Source of the DNA: Flavobacterium azooxidireducens | Lineage (GTDB): Bacteria; Bacteroidota; Bacteroidia; Flavobacteriales; Flavobacteriaceae | NCBI RefSeq assembly: GCF_023195775.1 | Contig: NZ_CP096205.1 | Coordinates: forward strand, 434,001 to 498,000 | Direction: 5' to 3' | DNA length: 64,000 bases | Part shown: one piece after another, positions 32,790 through 40,553 of the stretch | How the letters are laid out: each line of letters begins with the position of its first letter | How positions within the stretch are numbered: the stretch's first letter is position 1 | Notes under the pieces: generated by a model | The model's input: the letters and a program-made list of their open reading frames with translations, nothing else | Told to the model about the DNA's origin: nothing | Database searches by the model: none | Translations under genes and position numbers: made by a program

Positions 32790-33755
32790 TTGATAAATAA
32801 AGAAAATATTTTAAAAGCTGCCAAAGCAACGATTATTTCAGAGAGTGAAGCCATTGCTAAACTAGCTGATTTGCTGACAGATGATTTTGTTCAATGTGTT
32901 CAATTGATTTATGAATCTAAAGGTAGATTAGTGGTGACCGGAATTGGGAAAAGTGCCATTATTGCTCAAAAAATTGTGGCTACATTGAATTCAACCGGAA
33001 CACCATCACTATTTTTACACGCTTCTGAGGCGGTTCACGGCGATTTAGGAATGGTTCAACCGGAAGATGTGATTATTTGTATTTCTAAAAGTGGAAATAG
33101 TCCGGAAATAAAAATTTTAGTTCCGATATTAAACCGATTTGGCAATACTTTAATTGCAATGACCGGAAATTTATCTTCTTTTCTGGCTAAAAATTCTCAA
33201 TTTGTGTTGGATACAACAGTTGACCAAGAAGCTTGTCCTAATAATCTGGCACCAACAAATAGTACCACAGCTCAACTGGTTATGGGCGATTGTTTGGCGA
33301 TTTGTTTGATGGAAATAAGAAATTTTAAAAGTGAAGATTTTGCTAAATATCATCCCGGTGGTGCATTGGGTAAAAAATTGTTGTTTCGTGTGAAAGATAT
33401 GTTGGATGAATCAAAAAAACCAACTGTTTCAGCAGATGACAACGTGCAAAAAGTTATTTTTGAAATTTCCGAAAAACGATTAGGAGTTACCGCTGTTGTT
33501 GAAAATGAAAAAATTATCGGCATCATTACCGATGGCGATATCCGAAGAATGTTGAGTAAAACTGAAACCATCACCGGGATTGTTGCTCGAGACATTATGA
33601 CAAAAAACCCGAAAATAATTGAACCTAATGATATGGTTGTGGAAGCATTGAATATTATGGAAGATTTTTCGATAACGCAATTAATTGTTGCCGAAAATAA
33701 TTCTTACAAAGGTGTAATTCATTTGCACGACATTTTAAAAGAAGGAATTGTATAA
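32790..33755 (+). CDS. kdsD: D-arabinose-5-phosphate isomerase (KpsF/GutQ family)
   Basis: 321 aa; makes arabinose-5-phosphate for KDO, the inner LPS sugar. The first codon appears to be TTG (32790): the reading frame starts MINKENILKAAKATI and I see no in-frame ATG that would serve. The SIS domain shows VTGIGKSAIIAQKIVATLNSTGTPS, HASEAVHGDLG and ISKSGNSPEI; two CBS domains follow (KRLGVTAVVENEKIIGIITDGDIRR and FSITQLIVAENNSYKGVIHLHD). The TAATG overlap with tatC means co-transcription. Together with lptB nearby it forms an LPS-related block. Confidence 0.93.
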   Translation: MINKENILKAAKATIISESEAIAKLADLLTDDFVQCVQLIYESKGRLVVTGIGKSAIIAQKIVATLNSTGTPSLFLHASEAVHGDLGMVQPEDVIICISKSGNSPEIKILVPILNRFGNTLIAMTGNLSSFLAKNSQFVLDTTVDQEACPNNLAPTNSTTAQLVMGDCLAICLMEIRNFKSEDFAKYHPGGALGKKLLFRVKDMLDESKKPTVSADDNVQKVIFEISEKRLGVTAVVENEKIIGIITDGDIRRMLSKTETITGIVARDIMTKNPKIIEPNDMVVEALNIMEDFSITQLIVAENNSYKGVIHLHDILKEGIV

Positions 33756-34576
33756 TGGCAACTAACACCAAAGAAATGTCATTTTTAGACCATCTTGAAG
33801 AGTTGAGATGGTTACTTGTTCGAAGTACGATTGCTATTCTGATTTTAGGCACAGCCGCTTTTTTTGTGAGCGATTTTATATTTGAAAAAATTCTCTTCGG
33901 ACCAAAAAATCCAAACTTTGTTACTTATCGATTTTTTTGTGAAGTCACACAATTTTTCGGATTTGAAAATGCTCAAATTTGTAATGTTGAAATGCCTTTC
34001 ATTATTCAGAACACCAATATGGGCGGACAAGTTTCATTTTTAATTTGGACTTGCATCACCGTTGGATTTATTGCCGGTTTTCCGTTTATCCTATGGGAAA
34101 TTTGGAAATTCATCAGTCCCGCCTTGTACGAAAAAGAAAAAAAATACGCGAAAGCATTCATCGTCGTTTCTTCGCTATTATTTTTTATGGGTGTTTTATT
34201 TGGTTATTATATCATCACACCTTTGTCCGTTTACTTTTTTGGGTCATTTAGTGCCAGTGCCGAAATTGTCAATGAATTTAATTTAGAATCTTATACAAGT
34301 ATGATTAAAACCTCAACAATTGCTTGTGGTTTATTATTTGAATTACCGATTTTAATTTATTTTCTAACCAAATTAGGATTAGTCACTCCCACTTTTTTAA
34401 GAAAATACAGAAAATATGCTTTAATTATTGTCCTAATTTTATCGGCGGTAATTACTCCACCCGACGTAATTAGTCAAGTAATTGTAGCCATTCCGATTAT
34501 GGTTTTATATGAAATCAGTATCTTAATTAGTGCTGTTGTTGTGAGGAAAGAAATTAAACAATCCACTTTAAAATAA
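33755..34576 (+). CDS. tatC: Twin-arginine translocase subunit TatC
   Basis: 273 aa integral membrane receptor for folded Tat substrates. MSFLDHLEELRWLLVRS is the classic TatC start with the signal-recognition Glu; then six membrane helices, e.g. TIAILILGTAAFFVSDFIF, LIWTCITVGFIAGFPFILWEIW, VVSSLLFFMGVLFGYYI, and the FELPILIYFLTKLGLVTP motif. It starts with the last A of the kdsD stop. TatA/B are not in this window. Length is slightly above the E. coli protein, as common in Bacteroidota. Confidence 0.95.
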   Translation: MATNTKEMSFLDHLEELRWLLVRSTIAILILGTAAFFVSDFIFEKILFGPKNPNFVTYRFFCEVTQFFGFENAQICNVEMPFIIQNTNMGGQVSFLIWTCITVGFIAGFPFILWEIWKFISPALYEKEKKYAKAFIVVSSLLFFMGVLFGYYIITPLSVYFFGSFSASAEIVNEFNLESYTSMIKTSTIACGLLFELPILIYFLTKLGLVTPTFLRKYRKYALIIVLILSAVITPPDVISQVIVAIPIMVLYEISILISAVVVRKEIKQSTLK

Positions 34577-34581
34577 AAAAA

Positions 34582-34923
34582 ATGTCAGATTTAGTTCAAG
34601 AATTTAATGATTATCGTTCTAAAATGAATGAAAAACTTTTAGCTGACAACAATTTAGTCATCAAGAGAATTTTCAATTTAGATACTAATGCATATGCGGA
34701 AGGTGCATTGGATGTGAAAACAAAAGAGTTATTAGGCTTAGTTGCTTCTGCTGTTTTGCGATGCGATGACTGTATCAAATATCATTTAGAAACAAGTTAC
34801 AAACACGGCGTTACCAAAGAAGAAATGATGGAAACAATGGGAATTGCCACGTTAGTTGGTGGTACAATTGTGATTCCGCATTTGCGAAGAGCGTATGAAT
34901 TCTGGGAAGCTTTAGAGAAATAA
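34582..34923 (+). CDS. Carboxymuconolactone decarboxylase / AhpD-like protein
   Basis: 113 aa. The core motif CDDCIKYHLETSYKHGVTKEEMMETMGIA contains the redox pair Cys64-x2-Cys67 and the His that follow AhpD-type alkylhydroperoxidases. It is shorter than true AhpD (about 175) and belongs to the small CMD subfamily found after tatC in Flavobacteria. Its physiological role is not known; a peroxide-related function is an inference. It starts 5 bp after tatC, same operon. Confidence 0.85.
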   Translation: MSDLVQEFNDYRSKMNEKLLADNNLVIKRIFNLDTNAYAEGALDVKTKELLGLVASAVLRCDDCIKYHLETSYKHGVTKEEMMETMGIATLVGGTIVIPHLRRAYEFWEALEK

Positions 34924-35131
34924 TGTGCCAATGAGGCAATGTGGCAATTGAATACCTGATTCATTAGAGTTATTTTTCAATTCTTTGGCTAATTGACACA
35001 TTATCAAATTGACACATTACCAAATGTTAATCAAAAAACAATAAAATTTGAACTGAAAATAAAATTTCTATTTTTACACACTGTTTTCTCAATTGTCACG
35101 TTGACAAATTGACAAACTGACAAATTAAACT
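34924..35131. repeat. Spacer of repeated words AATTGACACATT / GGCAATGTGGCAATTG
   Basis: 208 bp with repeated versions of TTGACA and its complement (CAAATTGACACATTA, CACGTTGACAAATTGACAAA, GCCAATGAGGCAATG), so left and right halves can pair. No ORF. The lptB promoter may be TATTTTTAC near 35069-35077. Confidence 0.65.
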
Positions 35132-35872
35132 ATGAAATTAAGAGCCGAAAATATCGTAAAAACCTACAAAGGCAGAAGTGTTGTTAAAGGCGTTTCTGTG
35201 GAAGTAAACCAAGGAGAAATTGTGGGCTTATTGGGTCCGAATGGAGCCGGAAAAACCACTTCCTTTTATATGATTGTAGGATTGGTAAAACCAAATAGCG
35301 GTAAAATATTCTTGGATAATATGGAAATTACTGATTTTCCAATGTATAAACGAGCTCAAAACGGTATTGGTTATTTGGCACAAGAAGCTTCGGTCTTTAG
35401 AAAATTGAGTATTGAAGATAATATCCTGAGTGTTTTACAACTCACTAAACTTTCAAAAGCGGAACAAGAAGCAAAAATGGAAAGTTTGATTGCTGAATTT
35501 AGTTTGGAACATATTCGAACCAATCGTGGTGACTTACTTTCTGGAGGAGAAAGACGTCGTACGGAAATTGCTCGTGCATTGGCAACTGACCCAAAATTTA
35601 TTCTTTTAGATGAGCCTTTTGCCGGAGTTGACCCGGTTGCCGTTGAAGATATTCAGCGGATTGTTGCTCAATTGAAAAATAAAAATATCGGAATTTTGAT
35701 AACCGATCACAACGTTCAAGAAACATTGGCCATCACAGACAAAACCTATTTAATGTTTGAAGGTGGCATTTTGAAAGCCGGAATTCCGGAAGATTTGGCC
35801 GCTGACGAAATGGTTAGAAAAGTGTATTTAGGACAGAATTTCGAATTGCGAAAAAAGAAATTGGAGTTTTAA
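35132..35872 (+). CDS. lptB: LPS export ABC transporter ATPase LptB
   Basis: 246 aa cytosolic ATPase of the LptB2FG machine that extracts LPS from the inner membrane. Walker A LGPNGAGKTTSFYMI (about 37), Q-loop YLAQEASVFRKLSI, signature LLSGGERRRTEIARAL (about 138), Walker B KFILLDEPFAGVDPVA and H-loop TDHNV. The LSGGERRR and FAGVDPVA wordings are LptB-specific among ABC ATPases. It is separated from the kdsD-tatC-CMD run by a word-repeat spacer. Confidence 0.94.
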   Translation: MKLRAENIVKTYKGRSVVKGVSVEVNQGEIVGLLGPNGAGKTTSFYMIVGLVKPNSGKIFLDNMEITDFPMYKRAQNGIGYLAQEASVFRKLSIEDNILSVLQLTKLSKAEQEAKMESLIAEFSLEHIRTNRGDLLSGGERRRTEIARALATDPKFILLDEPFAGVDPVAVEDIQRIVAQLKNKNIGILITDHNVQETLAITDKTYLMFEGGILKAGIPEDLAADEMVRKVYLGQNFELRKKKLEF

Positions 35873-35923
35873 AACTTTCCAAAGCTTACGCATTAATTAT
35901 CATTTATTTTTTACCTTTGGTTT

Positions 35924-36223
35924 ATGTTTTCACTCAATCAACATAAATCGGCCATAGCTAAACTTTGTAAAACTCACAAAGTCGATACTTTATATATTTT
36001 TGGTTCCGCCAATACATCTCACTTCAATGAGAATAGTGATGTCGATTTCTTGGTAAAATTTAAAACTTTTGACTTAAAATTATATTTTCAAAATTATATG
36101 AGTTTTAGAGAAAGTTTAAAAAAAATACTTAATCGAGAAATTGATTTAGTGGAAGAACAATCTTTAAAAAACCCCGTTCTCATTCAATCCATAGAAAAAA
36201 ATAAACAATTGATTTATAGATGA
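35924..36223 (+). CDS. mntA: Minimal nucleotidyltransferase antitoxin (MntA)
   Basis: 99 aa. The MNT signature is complete: GS at about residue 27 followed by ten residues and DVD (GSANTSHFNENSDVD), i.e. GSx10DxD, then a C-terminal acidic/basic stretch NREIDLVEEQSLKNP. In type VII toxin-antitoxin systems such proteins add AMP groups to a HEPN toxin and silence it. The gene ends at TGA 36221-36223, overlapping the start region of the HEPN ORF. A TACCTTTG stretch is just 5 bp before the ATG. Strong match. Confidence 0.9.
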   Translation: MFSLNQHKSAIAKLCKTHKVDTLYIFGSANTSHFNENSDVDFLVKFKTFDLKLYFQNYMSFRESLKKILNREIDLVEEQSLKNPVLIQSIEKNKQLIYR

Positions 36224-36557
36224 ACGTATTGAAAAATGGTTTTATGACATCAAATTAGCTATTGAAGAAATTGAATCTTTTTTCTTTGATTCTGGCTATG
36301 ACTTTTCAGAGTATAAAAGAAATAATATGAAAAAAAGAGCTATAGAAAGAAATCTAGAAATAATTGGTGAAGCATTAAATCGAATTGTAAAAAAAGAATC
36401 AATTTATCTAAAAAAAATTACTGATTGCAAATCAATTATTGGATTACGCAATCACGTAATTCATATTTATGACAATGTTTCTGATGAAAATATTTGGTCT
36501 ATTTTGATAAATCATCTACCCAAATTAAAAGAAGAAGTGGATTCACTACTTTCTTAA
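36216..36557 (+). CDS. hepT: HEPN toxin (HepT) with no visible ATG start
   Basis: HEPN-domain RNase partner of MntA. The frame from 36216 reads (I)DERIEKWFYDIKLAIEEI and ends at 36557, about 113 aa. The full HepT signature RNHVIHIY (Rx4HxY) is at the C-terminal third, giving the RNase Arg/His and the AMPylated Tyr. In the frame there is no ATG, GTG or TTG between the in-frame stop at 36210-36212 and the ATG at 36327; the likely first codon is ATA at 36216. Either a non-AUG start is used, or the start was lost and only a 76-residue product from 36327 remains. A point mutation ATG to ATA is an easy explanation, or a sequencing error. Confidence 0.78.
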   Translation: MDERIEKWFYDIKLAIEEIESFFFDSGYDFSEYKRNNMKKRAIERNLEIIGEALNRIVKKESIYLKKITDCKSIIGLRNHVIHIYDNVSDENIWSILINHLPKLKEEVDSLLS

Positions 36558-37415
36558 TTACTGCAAAACCATATAATTCATCATCTTAGGTGTTCCGTTA
36601 TATATATTAACATCCACCGGACCTTGAATTCCGGGAACTGTACCTTTTTCAGTAAATTGCCAAAAAGCCCAATGGTCTTTAATATCTTCTACAAAAAAAT
36701 TATAATTGGCTATCCAAAAAGTGTAACCTTTGAATTCTTTTGCAAGAAAATCTTTGTAATAACTTTCACCGGAATAAATGATGGGTTTTACGTTGTAATG
36801 ATTTTCTACTTTGGTCAACCATCGCTTCAACCCTACTTTTAAACTATCAATTGATTGTGTTTTTGGCAAATTTTCAATGTCTAAAACCGGAGGAAAATCA
36901 CCTTTTTGAAGTTTGACGGTTTTGATGAAATTAGTTGCTTGCTCAATAGAATTTTCGTTAGGACGATAATAATGATATGCTCCACGAACAAAACCATTTT
37001 CTTTTGCATTTTTCCAATTTTGTTTAAATCGGCTATCTACTTTGTCTTTTCCGGCCGTAGCTCTGATGAAAACAAACTTCAATTGAAATGTATCTTCAAT
37101 AGTTTTAATTTCTTCCCACCTAATCTTTCCTTGGTATTCTGAAACATCAAAACCAAAAACTTTCGTTTCATGTCGTTTCAAAACCTGATAAATTCTGGCT
37201 TCTTCTACTTTGGTGGCATTCGTATTTTCCGTCTGATGTTTGGAACGAAAACTAAAATAATAAGCCAAAGCATCACGATAATGATAGGCGGCAATTCCCA
37301 CAAGAAACAAAATCAAAAATGTTATTAAAAAACCAATCACTTTTCCTGAGAAAAAAGTCTTCTTCTTAGTCGGTCTTCGCTTTGCCGCAGGTTTTCGTCT
37401 AATTTGCTTTGCCAT
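36558..37415 (-). CDS. GH25 lysozyme-like glycoside hydrolase, membrane-anchored
   Basis: 285 aa. A basic N-terminus (RRKPAAKRRPTKKK) and a membrane helix (VIGFLITFLILFLVGIAAYHY) precede a GH25 domain facing the periplasm: FGFDVSEYQGKIRWEEI (catalytic Asp), FIRATAGKDKVDSRFKQNW, GAYHYYRP, PPVLDIE (second acid) and FWQFTEKGTVPGI. GH25 enzymes cleave the N-acetylmuramyl beta-1,4 bond of peptidoglycan. It is convergent with hepT, stop to stop with no gap. Family firm, membrane anchoring inferred from the helix. Confidence 0.92.
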   Translation of the reverse strand: MAKQIRRKPAAKRRPTKKKTFFSGKVIGFLITFLILFLVGIAAYHYRDALAYYFSFRSKHQTENTNATKVEEARIYQVLKRHETKVFGFDVSEYQGKIRWEEIKTIEDTFQLKFVFIRATAGKDKVDSRFKQNWKNAKENGFVRGAYHYYRPNENSIEQATNFIKTVKLQKGDFPPVLDIENLPKTQSIDSLKVGLKRWLTKVENHYNVKPIIYSGESYYKDFLAKEFKGYTFWIANYNFFVEDIKDHWAFWQFTEKGTVPGIQGPVDVNIYNGTPKMMNYMVLQ

Positions 37416-37436
37416 ACTTTATGAAAAACAAAACGT

Positions 37437-38183
37437 TTAAGAAGTCATTTTATTTTGAATAACCGACATCAAAACATAAAGCAGAATAATTATTGGTAAA
37501 GCAACAATTTTTAGTGTAACTATCAAAATAACTGCTAAAAGCAAAAATATAATTTGAAATTTGCTGTTTTGCCATGAGAAATTTTTCATTTTAAGGGAAA
37601 ACAGTGAAATTTCTGCATTCATCATATAAACACTCAGGATGGAAATTACCATTAGAATATAAGAGTTTGTAAGAGCTTCTTTCAGAAAAGTTATCTCAGT
37701 TGAAGCAATAACCAATGGAATACTTAATATAAAAAGTGCATTCGCCGGTGTTGGCAATCCAATAAAAGAATCGGTTTGTCTGGTGTCTATGTTGAATTTT
37801 GCCAAGCGATAACAAGAGCCTAAAGTGATAATAAATCCTAAAAACGGCCACAAATTATCTAATTCCAACCACTTATAATCACGCTCACAAATAGACACAA
37901 GTTCCTTTGACTTGTTAAAATTCAACAACAACTTATACATTACATAACCAGGAACAAGTCCACTGGTTACCATGTCTGCCAAAGAATCCAATTGCACACC
38001 TAACGGACTTTGCACTTTGAAAAGACGGGCAAAAAAACCATCAAAAAAGTCTAAAAATATACCTAAACACACAAAGAAAAAAGCCAATTCAAATTGATCT
38101 CGGGCAACAAAAACCACTGCTATACAGCCTGATAACAAGTTAAGTAACGTAATAAAATTAGGAATCTTTGCTTTTATATTCAT
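37437..38183 (-). CDS. pssA: CDP-diacylglycerol-serine O-phosphatidyltransferase (PssA-like)
   Basis: 248 aa, integral membrane. The CDP-alcohol phosphotransferase motif is seen as DGFFARLFKVQSPLGVQLDSLAD, i.e. DG(x2)AR(x8)G(x3)D(x3)D, with all Asp residues. The NxLTLLNLLSG-type start (NFITLLNLLSGCIAVVFV) and about eight membrane helices fit phosphatidylserine synthase, which supplies phosphatidylethanolamine through decarboxylation. The start at 38181-38183 is chosen over the ATG at 38228, since a TAAATTTG promoter box is at 38201-38208. The exact acceptor is inferred from the family. Confidence 0.88.
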   Translation of the reverse strand: MNIKAKIPNFITLLNLLSGCIAVVFVARDQFELAFFFVCLGIFLDFFDGFFARLFKVQSPLGVQLDSLADMVTSGLVPGYVMYKLLLNFNKSKELVSICERDYKWLELDNLWPFLGFIITLGSCYRLAKFNIDTRQTDSFIGLPTPANALFILSIPLVIASTEITFLKEALTNSYILMVISILSVYMMNAEISLFSLKMKNFSWQNSKFQIIFLLLAVILIVTLKIVALPIIILLYVLMSVIQNKMTS

Positions 38184-38366
38184 CTTTCGAGGTTTGAAAA
38201 CAAATTTAATACAATAAGTGAGAAACAAGTGCGTTTTTTAATTGATATTTTTAGGTTCATAATTTCAATGTTTTTTATTTCGTAAAATGTTAGAATGAAA
38301 CAGGCTAAAAATTCCTATTTTTGGAAAAAAATTGTGCAAATTTCAGTTTGAAAATAAAATTTTGCT

Positions 38367-39434
38367 TTGAAAAAAAATCTATTTTTTGTCTTATTTCTAA
38401 TTCCGATTTTGGCTAACAGTCAAGCTGTGCGAAAATACTCAAATGAATTTATGAGTATTGGTGTGGATGCTGCTGCTTTGGGAATGTCTAATGCGGTTAC
38501 GGCAAGCACCTCCGATGTAAATTCCGGCTATTGGAATCCGGCAGGATTGGTTTTTTTAGAAGACAGTCAGGGAGCATTGATGCACGCCAGTTATTTTGCA
38601 AATATTGCTCAATATGATTATGCTGCTTTTGCGATGCCAATTGACGACCGCAGTGCTTGGGGAGTTTCCTTAATTCGATTTGGTGTTGACGATATTTTAA
38701 ACACAACTCAACTAATTGACAGCGAAGGAAATATAGATTACAATCGAATCAGTAAGTTTTCGACTGCCGATTATGGAGCCACATTTTCGTATGCAAGAAG
38801 TTTGCAGGTTCCGGGTTGGCAATATGGTGTGAATGCAAAAGTGATTAGACGTATTATTGGAAAATTTGCTAATTCGTGGGGTTTTGGAATTGATGTTGGA
38901 ATACAGTTTGAACGAGACAATTGGAAAGTTGGATTAATGGTTCGTGATATTACTACCACTTATAACATTTGGAACATTGACGAAGAAGAATTTGAAAAAA
39001 TTTCCAATGCAATTCCCGGAGAAAATCAGGATTTACCTGAAAGTACAGAAATTACTTTACCAAAAGCTCAGTTAGGAATTTCGAGAAAATTTGAATACCG
39101 CTATGATTATTCCATTTTAGCAGCGTTTAACTTGAACATGCAATTTTTCAAAACCAATGATATTATTTCTACAAATGTTGTGAGCATTGATCCTGCTTTA
39201 GGATTTGAATTTGGTTATACCGATTTGGTTTTTCTTAGAGCCGGTGTTGGCAATTTCCAGAATGTAATGCAGATTGATAATACTGAAAAAATTGGTTTTC
39301 AACCTAATATTGGATTAGGTTTTAAATACAAAGGAATTCAGGTTGATTATGCTTTAACAGACATTGGCGACCAAAGTGCAGCTCTGTATTCGAATATTTT
39401 TTCTGTGAAAGTTGATTTAGGAATCTTTAGATAA
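38367..39434 (+). CDS. PorV/PorQ-family outer-membrane protein
   Basis: 355 aa starting at TTG (38367-38369), the only usable codon before the signal peptide (MKKNLFFVLFLIPILANSQA; an in-frame TGA lies just upstream). The mature part starts YSNEFMSIGVDAAALGMSNAVTAS, then GYWNPAGLVFLEDSQGALMHASYF, the FadL-like barrel start of PorV/PorQ proteins that serve the type IX secretion system at the outer membrane; ends with VKVDLGIFR. Likely promoter TATTTTTG at 38316-38323. It is paired with the DUF4105 gene 5 bp downstream. Whether it is PorV itself or a paralogue cannot be settled from sequence alone. Confidence 0.85.
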   Translation: MKKNLFFVLFLIPILANSQAVRKYSNEFMSIGVDAAALGMSNAVTASTSDVNSGYWNPAGLVFLEDSQGALMHASYFANIAQYDYAAFAMPIDDRSAWGVSLIRFGVDDILNTTQLIDSEGNIDYNRISKFSTADYGATFSYARSLQVPGWQYGVNAKVIRRIIGKFANSWGFGIDVGIQFERDNWKVGLMVRDITTTYNIWNIDEEEFEKISNAIPGENQDLPESTEITLPKAQLGISRKFEYRYDYSILAAFNLNMQFFKTNDIISTNVVSIDPALGFEFGYTDLVFLRAGVGNFQNVMQIDNTEKIGFQPNIGLGFKYKGIQVDYALTDIGDQSAALYSNIFSVKVDLGIFR

Positions 39435-39439
39435 TTTTC

Positions 39440-40552
39440 ATGAAAATAAAATTACACTTTCTACTTTTTTTATTTTGTAGTTTTTTGAGTTTCGGACAGA
39501 ATTATCCCTTGTCTCCCGAAGCAAAAATTAGCATTTTAACGTGTGGAAGTGGCGAAGAGCTACATTCTATTTTTGGTCATACAGCCATTCGCGTTCAAGA
39601 TAATGCAAGAGGTGTTGATGCAGTGTATAATTTTGGTATGTTTGATTTTGACACTCCTAATTTTTATTTAAAATTTGTAAAAGGCGATTTGGAATACCAT
39701 GTTGGCAAAGGTTCTTTTGAGGGTTTTATGTATTCGTATCGAATGGAAAACAGAAGCGTTTATGAACAAGAATTAAATCTTTTACCAATTCAAAAGCAAC
39801 AATTAGTTGACAGTTTAGAAAAAATGCTTTATTCGGATGAACGTTTTTACATTTATAAATTTATTGATAAAAATTGCACCACGATGGTGGTGGATCAAAT
39901 TAATAATCAATTAGAAAAACCGAGTATTGCAAAAGTTGGTAACACAACCGAAAGTTATCGTCATGTGTTGAATCCGTTTATGAATAATCTTTTTTATCAG
40001 AAACTGGGCATCAACATCATGTTTGGTTATAGAACAGATAAAGCTGCCGAACAACTTTTTTTACCTATTGAATTATTAAAAAGTTTAGAAGTAACTAAAT
40101 CCAATAATGAACTTATTGCTAAAAAAACCACTGTTTTGTTTGAACAAGAAAAAACATTGTTATCTAAATCATGGTGGAATTCAATTTATACTTTTATTTT
40201 ATTTTTGGTTCTGGTATTACTTTCAAATAAAAATAAAATCTATCTGACATTTTTAGTGTTTTTGGGCTTATTGGGAATTTTCCTTTCGGTGGTAGGATTC
40301 TTTTCGTTACACAGAGAAATTTCGCAAAATTATAATGTGTTATTATTTAATCCGTTGTTGATTGGATTAGTTGTTGCTTTTGTAAAGAAAAATTTAGTTT
40401 GGTTTAATCGAATCTTCTACTTTATATTGTTTTGCTTTGTGACTTACCTCCTATTCATCCTAAACAAAGCTCATTTATTTTTAATGCTTCCGATGATGAT
40501 TTTGGTAGTATTAATTCTTTTACGATTAAGAATTCGGCTTTTGAATTCGTAA
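39440..40552 (+). CDS. DUF4105 (Lnb N-terminal domain-like) membrane protein
   Basis: 370 aa. A signal peptide (ending SFLSFGQ), then a periplasmic domain with ISILTCGSGEELHSIFGHTAIRV (about 30-50) and YKFIDKNCTTMVVDQIN (about 135), a His/Cys NlpC/P60-like pattern as in DUF4105/Lnb-N proteins. Five membrane helices follow from residue about 235 (FILFLVLVLLSNKNKIYLTFLVFLGLLGIFL and so on). The GHTAIRV His and the NCTT Cys are plausible catalytic residues. It is co-transcribed with the PorV-family gene. Substrate unknown. Confidence 0.82.
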   Translation: MKIKLHFLLFLFCSFLSFGQNYPLSPEAKISILTCGSGEELHSIFGHTAIRVQDNARGVDAVYNFGMFDFDTPNFYLKFVKGDLEYHVGKGSFEGFMYSYRMENRSVYEQELNLLPIQKQQLVDSLEKMLYSDERFYIYKFIDKNCTTMVVDQINNQLEKPSIAKVGNTTESYRHVLNPFMNNLFYQKLGINIMFGYRTDKAAEQLFLPIELLKSLEVTKSNNELIAKKTTVLFEQEKTLLSKSWWNSIYTFILFLVLVLLSNKNKIYLTFLVFLGLLGIFLSVVGFFSLHREISQNYNVLLFNPLLIGLVVAFVKKNLVWFNRIFYFILFCFVTYLLFILNKAHLFLMLPMMILVVLILLRLRIRLLNS

Positions 40553-40553
40553 T

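Noticed and set aside
32704..32829. Longer N-terminus for RecQ
   Set aside because: Would overlap the divergent kdsD and its promoter; the family starts at MNPNEID-like sequence.
36220..36258. ATG at 36220 overlapping the mntA stop as the hepT start
   Set aside because: It is in another frame and runs into TAG after 12 codons.
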